Assembly: GCA_903887775.1 (NCBI GenBank)
Contig: CAISRB010000020.1
Span: 1 to 64,000, forward strand
Direction: 5' to 3'
Length of the DNA: 64,000 nt
Source: an uncultured Bacteroidales bacterium
GTDB lineage: Bacteria; Bacteroidota; Bacteroidia; Bacteroidales; FEN-979
Each line of letters opens with the position of its first letter. The stretch's first letter is position 1. The translations under genes were made by a program, and so were the position numbers. Shown here in pieces: positions 10,001-17,966 of this stretch. The notes under the pieces are model-generated. The model did no database searches. It was given only the letters and a program-made list of their open reading frames with translations, and was not told where the DNA came from.

Positions 10001-11230
10001 GCTGTATAAAGAAGGAATGTTCTGGTAAACAAAATGCACCTGGAAAACAGGGTTTGTGCTCAGGCTGCGGTGGGGGTTCAACTCTTCAATCAGCTTTTCA
10101 AAAGGCAGTTCCTGCCGCATGAAAGCCTGCTGGCAGGATTCCCTCACTTCTTTAAGGAAATCTATTGCGGTGGTATGATCACCGGTTTTTACCCTCATCG
10201 GAAGGGTGTTTATAAAAAGCCCCATGGTTTGCTGGAAAGCAAGCTGGTTGCGCCTGGCCACAGGAACGCCGACCATGATATCGTTTTGCCCGCTGTACTT
10301 TGACATAAGAAGCCCGAAAGCTCCGAAAAGCAGGTGAAACAAGGTGATGTTCTCCCGCTGGCAGAACTGCCTGAGGATATCAGTCTCTTCGACATTAACC
10401 GAGCTGAACTCCTTGCTCCCACGGTATGACATGATGGCCGGCCTTTGAAAATCCAGGGGAAGTCGTAAAGGTTCAGGAAGGTCTTCCAGCCGGGTTTTCC
10501 AGAATTGAAGCTGCCCGGCGTATGCCGGTGTTGACATCCAGTCCTTTTCCCATTTCACGAAATCGATGTACTGGTATTCAGGGACCGGGAATGGTGGGGT
10601 CTCCCTGTTCTCCAATGCAGCATAGGTCATCGAAAGTTCTTTTGCAAACAAAGCATTTGACCAGCCGTCGGAGATAATATGATGCGGGTTGATCAGAAGC
10701 ATGTATTCGGAGTCCTGCAAATGAAGAACTTTGAACCTCAGCAGCGGGAGTGCATCCAGCGGGATTAGGGTTTTCCCGTGTTCAACGGCTTCTGAAATGG
10801 CTTTAGTTTCCCTCTCGTCTGATGGCAGATGACGGAGATCTTCGTAAATGATTTCCGGTTTGCCGGAAGGATGGATCTGCTGAACAGGCACTCCTTCTTC
10901 TGCATTAAACGACGTCCGTAGTATTTCATGCCTTTCGGTGAGTATACCCAGGCTCTGAACCAGTATATCAATATTCAGCCGGAATTCTGCCGATATCCTT
11001 AAAGCAACAGGATTGTTATACAGGGCTTCCCCTTCGGTAAGCTTATTGAGGAACCACATCCTTTCCTGGGCCTTTGAAAGAGGGAAGATACCGGCTTCAT
11101 TCCTTTCCATTTTAGGAGGTTTCCCGGGTCTCGGGGCAGACCCGTCCCTTCCTTTTCTCAGAAGGTCTTTAAGCTGGCCGGGGCTTAATCCCGACAAGCG
11201 TTCATTCAGCGATTTATCCTCCTTTGCCAA
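7070..11230 (-). CDS. NRPS termination module, C-A-T-TE, predicted to load aspartate
   Basis: 1386 residues. A short helix with GLSPGQLKDLLRK (about 13-25) precedes a condensation domain (about 48-480) whose active site is HHIISDG (H184, D188). The A domain (about 520-1010) has TSGTTGIPKG, YGPTEAT, TGD and NGKTD motifs. Aligned to GrsA-Phe, the pocket residues read D L T K M G H I G K, one change from the known Asp code DLTKVGHIGK. The carrier domain has S1064 in LGGHSL. The C-terminal thioesterase has S1192 in GWSMG and H1364 in GNHV. It should condense the PKS product with Asp and release it by hydrolysis or cyclisation. It follows the enoylreductase by 12 bases and overlaps the PPTase gene. 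Confidence 0.93.
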   Translation of the reverse strand: MAKEDKSLNERLSGLSPGQLKDLLRKGRDGSAPRPGKPPKMERNEAGIFPLSKAQERMWFLNKLTEGEALYNNPVALRISAEFRLNIDILVQSLGILTERHEILRTSFNAEEGVPVQQIHPSGKPEIIYEDLRHLPSDERETKAISEAVEHGKTLIPLDALPLLRFKVLHLQDSEYMLLINPHHIISDGWSNALFAKELSMTYAALENRETPPFPVPEYQYIDFVKWEKDWMSTPAYAGQLQFWKTRLEDLPEPLRLPLDFQRPAIMSYRGSKEFSSVNVEETDILRQFCQRENITLFHLLFGAFGLLMSKYSGQNDIMVGVPVARRNQLAFQQTMGLFINTLPMRVKTGDHTTAIDFLKEVRESCQQAFMRQELPFEKLIEELNPHRSLSTNPVFQVHFVYQNIPSLYSVKGLSVKPESIDYSYSKFDLNFWVEEANHGLILSVTYPEDIFLPRTIQKLLVNYKTLLSSFISSPEEECGRLVYFSGAERSVCFGKATAYPEPGPQKAPTWLDEFKARVRSEPGRIAVRDLAQRISYGELDSDSDHLANILAGHGVVKGDLIGLFLPRNASLVISILGIFKAGAAYVPLDKNLPPGRLKFIAEDASLRLIIGSEELPGAIAGTGVPVLLYNEMMAGKQENGHKNEAEAIAKTPGPEFYDQGDLAYVIYTSGTTGIPKGVCIGSDQLLNYSKAVWKRMNLDAGDSFAIISSIAADLGNTMIFPPLIHQGEVVIVPEDLTTDASLLAQWFESSPVDCLKIVPSHIQSLLHSSRAGSLLPKKLLMLGGEKCDAGIIGQVRNLAPELRIINHYGPTEATIGSLTWEIPFKPAHNALSFPIGFPLDNTAVYISGRDMQLVPKGIPGEIILSGKNIARGYLNRPQLTLEKFADDPFSAGHRIYHTGDLGKMNEDGSVVFLGRMDHQIKIRGFRVETIEIEVLLNTYPAIEQAAVLVPENVSSLDSVEAAISLKKGFDFHEYELRQWLSSHLPSYMIPSAFHVTDHFPITSNGKTDLRELYRMTKKSMIDAVSSLPPRDLTELKLLNIFRDILKAEVSGIDDGFFDLGGHSLLAIQLFAEIEKEFHVHLPLSTLFERESVAKLAELLRASGGKQKRSALVTIRPGTGKKQLFMVHPAGGNVLCYYELGRELGINFSVYGLQSAGLYGKTVETVSDLAGLYLEEICLPDSIDDVVFGGWSMGALIAFEMARQVREKTGKSPRLLIIDQLAPLEDRGGAPNTGIDPVERIMVFAAKVAHLAGRPLGISVTDLQGKTPEQQSEVFLKAFKVVNLVPPDLGLNDFHGYLDQMILHNEITAACRPGFFEGKTLLVRAEEALPLFEGEDGVPERSADLGWGSWVRDNLTIRDIPGNHVSVISQPYVREIALALRKWMDP

Positions 11231-11242
11231 CTATATCGTCTT

Positions 11243-12394
11243 TCAGGGATAAGTGAGTACAAGTTTTCCAATATGTTTCGAACGTGACATGGCAGTCAGC
11301 GCTTCTTTGAGGTCTCCCACAGGATAGGTCACACATGGCAATGGTTTAAACACACCCTCATTGAATAAGCGGGTGATTTCCATCATCTGTTCCTTGAGTT
11401 TCCCGGGCCGGACCAGGTACAATGAAATGTCGAGAACGGCAAAGGTGATCCCTTTCCTGAAGAGGGCCATCGGCAGGAGTGTGTTCTTCGCAATGTCCTT
11501 TTTATCTAACTGGATGAAGCGGCCGAAGGGTGCAAGAATCTCAATTCCTTTCATCATGGCATCTCCCGAAAGGGTATTCAGTATCACATCCACTCCCTTT
11601 CCTCCTCTTTGTTCAAGGATCTCGTCGCCGAATAAGACAGACCTGGAATCCATGGGATGAGGTATCCCGTTTTTCACGAGGAAATCCCGCTTCTCAGCGG
11701 AGCCTGCAGTGGCAAAAATTTCAGCCTTTTTCCACCTGGCTATTTCAATTGCGGCTAGCCCTACACCTCCGGTGGCGGTATGGATCAGCACCGACTCCCC
11801 TTCGGTGATGCCGGCAAGCCTTATTAATGCCGAGAATGCAGTTAAAAAAACTGTCGGCAGGGCTGCTGCCTCCTCAAAGCTCAGGGAGCGGGGTTTTGGC
11901 ACCAGCTGTAAGTGGGAAAGGTTGAAGATATTGATAAAATGACTGCCGGGTTGCACCTTCCCTTCGAGAAAAGTGCCTGCCGACAATGCCATGACTTCAT
12001 CTCCTTCCCTGATTCCTTCGACCCCCTTCCCCACACGGGTCACTATACCTGCAAAATCGGATCCCATGTTTGACGGAACACCCGGGGCTTCGGGATACTG
12101 CCCCATCGCGATCATCAGGTCCCTGTAATTAAGGCTGGCCGCTTTGGCCTTCACCTGTACATAACCTTCGGGCGGGTCTTCAACTTCAGCTTCTCTGAAC
12201 CTTATGTTAAGCGAACCCGGGCTGCCGGTTTCACAGGAAAAACATTCCGAGTCAGGCAACACAGGGCCTGCATTTCCTCCTGTTTCCGCGCCGGATTTTC
12301 CTGCAGAATAACCAAGCCGCTTCAGCAGCTTCTCTTTTTGTTCAGGCGAAAGGCCGGCAATCTTGTTTACAAGTTCGTCATTGTTCATTCTCAA
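11243..12394 (-). CDS. Free-standing PKS-type enoylreductase with N-terminal helix tail
   Basis: 383 residues of the MDR superfamily, close to the ER domains of type I PKS. It would reduce an ACP-bound alpha,beta-enoyl chain with NADPH. Visible are the GroES-like N-terminal part with LNYRDLMIAMG (the Tyr seen in many ER domains), the nucleotide-binding motif TATGGVGLAA near residue 205, and the closing KHIGKLVL. Residues 5-27 (DELVNKIAGLSPEQKEKLLKRL) form a helix resembling the N-terminal tail of the following NRPS, and may dock to a carrier protein. No ER exists inside the neighbouring PKS, so this one probably acts in trans on its ACP. The start lies 17 bases inside the 3' end of the PKS gene. 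Confidence 0.9.
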   Translation of the reverse strand: MRMNNDELVNKIAGLSPEQKEKLLKRLGYSAGKSGAETGGNAGPVLPDSECFSCETGSPGSLNIRFREAEVEDPPEGYVQVKAKAASLNYRDLMIAMGQYPEAPGVPSNMGSDFAGIVTRVGKGVEGIREGDEVMALSAGTFLEGKVQPGSHFINIFNLSHLQLVPKPRSLSFEEAAALPTVFLTAFSALIRLAGITEGESVLIHTATGGVGLAAIEIARWKKAEIFATAGSAEKRDFLVKNGIPHPMDSRSVLFGDEILEQRGGKGVDVILNTLSGDAMMKGIEILAPFGRFIQLDKKDIAKNTLLPMALFRKGITFAVLDISLYLVRPGKLKEQMMEITRLFNEGVFKPLPCVTYPVGDLKEALTAMSRSKHIGKLVLTYP

Positions 12395-15300
12395 TCTCCT
12401 TCAGCATGGCTTCGATTTCGTCGGATCCCTTCAGGGCAATAATCATTTCCACTATCCTGTCAGACAACCCTCTTACTGTCGGGTTCTCAAAAAACACATT
12501 CGGCTGGAGCTCCAGCTCAAACTCATCCGCAATATTGGAGATTGTTTGTATCGCAAGAAGGGAATTACCCCCAAGTTCCATAAACGTATCATTAACCCCT
12601 ATCTTATCTATCCCCAGAATGCCTTTCCAGATCCCTGCCACAGCAGTTTCAATCTCGTTGGAAGGGGGTTCGAAAGGTGTCGACAACTGCGGTCTTTCGT
12701 AAGTTGAGGAAGCTTCGTTCTTCTCTTCCTCCTTTTCCTGCTTTTCCCGCTTCTTATAAGAAGGACGTTCTTCGAGTATATCCTGGTTCAGGTCAGTAGT
12801 ATTGATCACGATTTGAGGAAACTGTTTCATTGAAAGAAGGCGTTTGAATACCTCCACGCCTTCCTCAGGCAGAATATCATTCTTCCCTGCATATGAGCTC
12901 ATTTCCTGGGCCTGCACCGGAGCCGCTTCCTTTGAGGGTCCCTGGCTGGCTTTGCCCAGGGTCTGGGTCAGCCGCTTGAAAGAAACCTGCCCTATGCTGA
13001 GCAGTAGCCGGTTTTCATTATCAATAAGCTTTACCTCAAACTTCATCTCTTCATTTCCGGGTTTCCATTCATCACTGAGCCTGGAGTAGCACCAGAAATG
13101 CGAAGGCAGGGGATGGTGAACAACAATGTCCCTGTAGGAATACGGAAGGAACAAGCTGTTGTCGACCAGGGGTATCGAACAGGATGTCGCTACATCAAGC
13201 ATGGCAGGATGCAAGGAGAAATGCTTCAGGTCATCAAGAAACTCATCCCTGAGCTTCATTTCGGTCAGAAACTCTTTCCCGTTGTTTTGACTCGAGATTT
13301 TACAATCCCAGCGGTTGTCATATTTCAATACCGGCCGGCCTTCATCGTTGAGCAGCTCGAGGAAATGGGCCGAGTTGTCGGTTTTACCTCCGATGTCGGC
13401 AGATAATTCCTTAATTCCAATGCTGGCGGATGTAATCTCCCGGGATATCCTGAATTCACCTTTAACATGGTCCATCCAGACTTCTCTGCCCGAATCCTTT
13501 TCTTCCCTGCTGCTGATCCTGAACGCGAGCAGCTTGCCTGCATTCTTTACCGACAGTCTGACTTTCCTGTTTATTCCGGGATCATAGATCAGTGGAGTTA
13601 CAAAAGAAAGGCTGAGGACTTCGGGGTTGCCGGCGGGATCTTTATCCCTGGCATAGCTGTTCAGTATCTCCAGCGTGGAAATACCGATGAATGCAGGTTT
13701 ACCTGATAAGCGGTGAGAGCTGAGCACCCAGTCCCGTTCAGGATCAATATCTACGAAATAAATTTCCTGTTCATTTTCAGAGGCTTGTTTTTCAAGCCTG
13801 ATCCCTTTACTATTTTCATTTCTCACCAGGCCCTTACCCGACTGAAGAAGCTGTTTCTTCTCGGCCTTCGCCTTCTCCCAGCTCGCAGCCATTCCAACCA
13901 CACCCCATTGACCCCAGTTCACCGAAAGGGTCCCGTCGTTATTCAGCTGTTTCCTGTAATGGGCGAAAGAATCCATGAATGAATTTGACCCGCAGTAATC
14001 TATCCTTGCCGCTTCGCCAAAAATAGCCGAGACCGAAGAGAAGAGGAAAAAGAAATCCAGCTTCCTGTCCCTGAAAATATCATGAAGTATAAGCGTGCCA
14101 TGAACCTTGGACTTCAGAACAAGGTCGGCCTGCTCCTTGTCTTTGAGCGCTATAACCCCTGCCCCTGGCATACCGGCCGAATGTAATACACCCCTCACCT
14201 GACCGTTTTCTTTTTCGACACGGCTCAGCAGTTGTTTCATCCCTTCATAATCCGAGGCATCAAGCTGGCCGAGTATCACAGTCGAACCAAGGGCTTCAAG
14301 TTCCATCACATCCCTTACCCTCATAGCAAGATGGTCATCTGACACTGAAGATGCTAACCCCCTCCATTCGCTGCGCGGAGGCATGGCTGAACGATGTGTC
14401 AGCACCAATGTGGCTTTGACCGTATGGGCAATGAATTTTGCAAGCTCCATTCCGAGTCCGCTTACACCTCCTGTAATAAGATATACCCCGTTTTCGGTCA
14501 GGTCAGGCTTGCCCGTTGTTCCGGCTTCAGGTCTGACCAGGGTGTAATCCTCTATCCAACGATAACCATGACGGTATGCAACGACAGTCTCATCCGCAGG
14601 CAACATGCATTCACTGATCAGGTTTATGGCCAGTTCATTCAGTTCTTTAGCTCCCTTCACCGAAGGCAGGTCAACCAGCCGGGAAATAATGCCCGGATGC
14701 TCCTGCCCGATCACCCGGGCAGGGCCAGCAGCCAGGGCCTTCTCAGGGGCAAGAACTTCCTCGCCGGTGACATTATAAAGATGGTTCACGGCAAACATCA
14801 GGAAGATGTCCTTAGTGAACCCCTCGCTGACTAATGCCTGCTCAAGATACATTGGCCCGTAGAAATGATCTTCGGCCAGCTGTTCGGCAAAACGCGGGTC
14901 AAGATGGGCTGCTCCCGGTGTTCCTCCGTAATTCCATGCATAAATAATATTGCCCGGATCGAGGTTCTCCGACTTCATCTGCTTGAGCAGCATGCTGTAA
15001 TGTTCTTTTTTGCCGGGGTCGACGATAAACCCGTTTTCATTCTGACGGAATTCTTTCCCCTTGCCGACCATGAATAAAGTATTGCCGGAGGTCTTTAGTT
15101 CTTTCCGGATCTCCTGGCATAAACCCTCTTCATCGGCAAACAGCAGCCAGCATTTTTTTCCGGCAGCTATGTCAGTTGCCGCCATGCCGTTCACAGGCAT
15201 CATCCCGGCAGGCGCAGTCCGTTTCCATCCGGGGATGTAGAACCACTGGTTTATATCCGGTTTTTTCTTGTTCTCAGATTTGTTTTTGGCTGTGTCTTTA

Positions 15301-17954
15301 CGTGAAAAATCAATGATATAGGGTTTGCGTTCGAATGGGTAACCCGGGTATGAAACAAGGCTCCGCTTTTTTTTATCAAACAGCTCCCACCTGAAATAAT
15401 CTCCTGCAGCCCAGAGCTGGCCAAGAGCGGAATAATAGCAGATCAGTGGATCGGCTTTATTATCCACAGCCGGGATGGTGCTGATTACCCCATGCGGGCT
15501 GTCTTTTGCAAGCTGGCGTTTTACAGCCGATTCGAGGGACTGGCCCGGGCCGGATTCCACAAAAACCGCAGGAGCTGCATCCAGGCAAAGTTTCGCGGCA
15601 TCGGCAAACCTCACCGTTTTTCTCACATGTTTTACCCAGAAATCCGGGTTGGTGGCTTCTTCCGGGCTTAACCATTGTCCGGTTACGGTCGAAGCTATCG
15701 GGATAGTCGGGGGCGAAAGCCTGATCTCCTTAAAAAACTCAGCAAAAGCAGGCAAGGCAGGATCCATCATTGCCGAATGGAAGGCGTGAGAAGTAGGTAT
15801 CTTTTTATTGAACGTCCTGGTCTTGTTAAGCTCCCCGGCAAACCGGTCAATAAGATCGACTGGCCCTGAAACAACGCATAAGCCGGGACTGTTCACTACA
15901 GCGATCTCAAGCCCTTCGGGAAGCATAGGGCTGAGGATTTCTTCCGTAAGCAGAACTGCCAGCATGGCTCCTCCGGGCAGGGCCTGGACAAGCTTGCCCC
16001 TCCTGGCCACCGCCCTGAGGGCATCCTTCAGCGAAAACACACCTGAAATCGTGGCTGCGACATATTCCCCCACACTGTGCCCGATAAGCATGCCCGGTTC
16101 AAGTCCAAGCGACATCAGAAGCTTTGCCTGGGCATAGCTGACCATGAACAATGCCGGCTGGGTGATATATGTCTCATTGATCTTTGCTGAAGCCATTTCT
16201 TCATCTGCAGGAACCGGGAATAAAATAGTCCTGATGTCAAATTGAAGTTCCCCTTTCAATACTTCAGCACATTCGTCTATAGCCTTCCTGAAAACTTCAT
16301 GGGTCTCATACAGCGGAAGTCCCATCCTGATATACTGGTTTCCCTGCCCCGGGAACATAAATACAAGCGCTCTTTTAGCTGAAGAATTCAGGAAGGCGGA
16401 AGTCCGGTTCCCCAATGCCTGGATCAGTTCCTCTTTGTCCCGGAAGGGTATGGCTACCCTGTTCAGGAAATTCTTTCTCCCATGCCTTGAAGTATATGCG
16501 ACTGCATGAGGATCAATGCCTGGGGAGGATTCCAGGAAGGCCTTTAATTCTGACTGTGCGGCCATAACGGCCGCAGGGCTTCGGCCCGAGACCAGGAGAA
16601 GGTCACAGGGGAGCTCATGGCATTCCCCCTCCGGAGACGGGGCTTCTTCAAGAATGAGACAGGCATTCGTACCTCCTACTCCAAAAGCATTTACAAGGGC
16701 TCGCAGAGGATTGCCGTTTACGGGATTCCAGTCACTAAGTTTGGTGTTGACAAAGAAAGGGCTGTTCGGAAAATCAATTTTCGGGTTAGGTTCATTGAAA
16801 TGAAGCGAAGCAGGGATTTGCCTGTTTTTCAGGCAGAGTGCTGTTTTAATAAGGCTGGCCGCTCCTGATGCGATATCCGTATGCCCTATATTGGTTTTTA
16901 CCGATCCTATTGCACAATATTGTTTACGGGCCGAATGCTGCCTGAATGTCTCTGACAGGGATGTAACCTCAATGGGATCTCCGATCGGTGTGGCGGTGCC
17001 GTGGGCTTCGACATACGTTATGGTATCTGCGGAAACTTCCGAAAGGGCAAGAGCCTCGGTGATGACCTCTACCTGGCCTTCCACAGAAGGCGCTGTGAAT
17101 CCAACTTTCTTATTACCGTCATTATTTATGGCGCCTCCAAGGATGACGGCATAAATATTATTCCGGTCGCGCAATGCATCCTCCAGGCGCTTTAATATTA
17201 CCACCCCGCAGCCACGGCTGAAAACAGTTCCGTTGGCATCCTTGTCAAACGTCCTGCAATGCCCGTCGGCCGATTCCATGCCGCCGGCCTGGTAAAGATA
17301 TCCATGCCTCTCAGGGATCTCAATGGTGGCTCCCCCGGCAATGATCAAATCACTCTGGTAATTCAACAGGCTGTTCAGCCCGGTAACAACAGCCACAAGG
17401 GATGTGGAACATGCGCATTGTACATTGAAGCTTGGCCCTGTCAGGTTCAGTTTATATGACACCCTCGTAGTGACATAGTCCTTGTCATTGCTGGTTACAA
17501 TCGATGCCCCGCTCGCATTCTTCCGGACCCATGGATTTTCCATCGCCTCCACAAGGTGAAGCGGAGTTCCCGTGCCCCCGAAAACGCCAATCCTTTCTTT
17601 TGAATTAAAAGGATCACAACCGGCATCTTCCAGGGCGTGCCAGGCGCATTCCAGGAAAATCCTCTGCTGGGGATCCATCAGTTCAGCTTCCCGGGGAGTA
17701 TACCCGAAAAACTCTGCGTCGAAATATTCCGCTCCGTTGATAATGCCACGGTTCCTGATATAATTAGGCTGCCTGAAAACCGAAGGTTCTACCCCCGATG
17801 CCAACAGTTCCTCGTCGCTAAAAGTGTTTAGCGTCTCCAGCCCGGCAAGCAGGTTTTTCCAGTATTCGCTGATGTTCCTTGCACCGGGAAGCCTGCAGGC
17901 CATGCCTATAATTGCAACCTTGCCTTCAATGTTCCTGATCTCATCTGATTTCAT
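12378..17954 (-). CDS. Type I polyketide synthase, KS-AT-KR-DH-ACP
   Basis: 1858 residues. KS (about 10-430) has nucleophile C182 in CACSTS plus EAHGTATPIGDP and NIGHTD. AT (about 500-800) has S627 in GHSVGEYV and the HAFH signature of malonyl-CoA specificity. A structural pseudo-KR is followed by KR (about 1150-1340) with TGGVSGLG and Y1320 in IDYCGSN. A double-hotdog DH follows the KR instead of preceding it: H1414 in SHRLSG and D1587 in HPAMLD, 173 residues apart, with the WxxHxxG element between. The ACP carries S1798 in LGGNSL, the form usual in front of NRPS partners. One malonyl unit is added, keto-reduced and dehydrated; the adjacent free ER can complete reduction. It lies 12 bases behind the NRPS gene. 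Confidence 0.92.
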   Translation of the reverse strand: MKSDEIRNIEGKVAIIGMACRLPGARNISEYWKNLLAGLETLNTFSDEELLASGVEPSVFRQPNYIRNRGIINGAEYFDAEFFGYTPREAELMDPQQRIFLECAWHALEDAGCDPFNSKERIGVFGGTGTPLHLVEAMENPWVRKNASGASIVTSNDKDYVTTRVSYKLNLTGPSFNVQCACSTSLVAVVTGLNSLLNYQSDLIIAGGATIEIPERHGYLYQAGGMESADGHCRTFDKDANGTVFSRGCGVVILKRLEDALRDRNNIYAVILGGAINNDGNKKVGFTAPSVEGQVEVITEALALSEVSADTITYVEAHGTATPIGDPIEVTSLSETFRQHSARKQYCAIGSVKTNIGHTDIASGAASLIKTALCLKNRQIPASLHFNEPNPKIDFPNSPFFVNTKLSDWNPVNGNPLRALVNAFGVGGTNACLILEEAPSPEGECHELPCDLLLVSGRSPAAVMAAQSELKAFLESSPGIDPHAVAYTSRHGRKNFLNRVAIPFRDKEELIQALGNRTSAFLNSSAKRALVFMFPGQGNQYIRMGLPLYETHEVFRKAIDECAEVLKGELQFDIRTILFPVPADEEMASAKINETYITQPALFMVSYAQAKLLMSLGLEPGMLIGHSVGEYVAATISGVFSLKDALRAVARRGKLVQALPGGAMLAVLLTEEILSPMLPEGLEIAVVNSPGLCVVSGPVDLIDRFAGELNKTRTFNKKIPTSHAFHSAMMDPALPAFAEFFKEIRLSPPTIPIASTVTGQWLSPEEATNPDFWVKHVRKTVRFADAAKLCLDAAPAVFVESGPGQSLESAVKRQLAKDSPHGVISTIPAVDNKADPLICYYSALGQLWAAGDYFRWELFDKKKRSLVSYPGYPFERKPYIIDFSRKDTAKNKSENKKKPDINQWFYIPGWKRTAPAGMMPVNGMAATDIAAGKKCWLLFADEEGLCQEIRKELKTSGNTLFMVGKGKEFRQNENGFIVDPGKKEHYSMLLKQMKSENLDPGNIIYAWNYGGTPGAAHLDPRFAEQLAEDHFYGPMYLEQALVSEGFTKDIFLMFAVNHLYNVTGEEVLAPEKALAAGPARVIGQEHPGIISRLVDLPSVKGAKELNELAINLISECMLPADETVVAYRHGYRWIEDYTLVRPEAGTTGKPDLTENGVYLITGGVSGLGMELAKFIAHTVKATLVLTHRSAMPPRSEWRGLASSVSDDHLAMRVRDVMELEALGSTVILGQLDASDYEGMKQLLSRVEKENGQVRGVLHSAGMPGAGVIALKDKEQADLVLKSKVHGTLILHDIFRDRKLDFFFLFSSVSAIFGEAARIDYCGSNSFMDSFAHYRKQLNNDGTLSVNWGQWGVVGMAASWEKAKAEKKQLLQSGKGLVRNENSKGIRLEKQASENEQEIYFVDIDPERDWVLSSHRLSGKPAFIGISTLEILNSYARDKDPAGNPEVLSLSFVTPLIYDPGINRKVRLSVKNAGKLLAFRISSREEKDSGREVWMDHVKGEFRISREITSASIGIKELSADIGGKTDNSAHFLELLNDEGRPVLKYDNRWDCKISSQNNGKEFLTEMKLRDEFLDDLKHFSLHPAMLDVATSCSIPLVDNSLFLPYSYRDIVVHHPLPSHFWCYSRLSDEWKPGNEEMKFEVKLIDNENRLLLSIGQVSFKRLTQTLGKASQGPSKEAAPVQAQEMSSYAGKNDILPEEGVEVFKRLLSMKQFPQIVINTTDLNQDILEERPSYKKREKQEKEEEKNEASSTYERPQLSTPFEPPSNEIETAVAGIWKGILGIDKIGVNDTFMELGGNSLLAIQTISNIADEFELELQPNVFFENPTVRGLSDRIVEMIIALKGSDEIEAMLKEIENEQ

Positions 17955-17966
17955 GTAGCAGAGTTT

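Noticed and set aside
13100-13760. Methyltransferase domain behind the PKS KR
   Set aside because: No SAM-binding glycine motif; the HxxxG, WxxHxxG and HPxxLD elements identify a dehydratase.
14394-14834. A 146-codon open frame antisense to the PKS KR region
   Set aside because: No recognisable domain, and the opposite strand is a continuous multi-domain enzyme.
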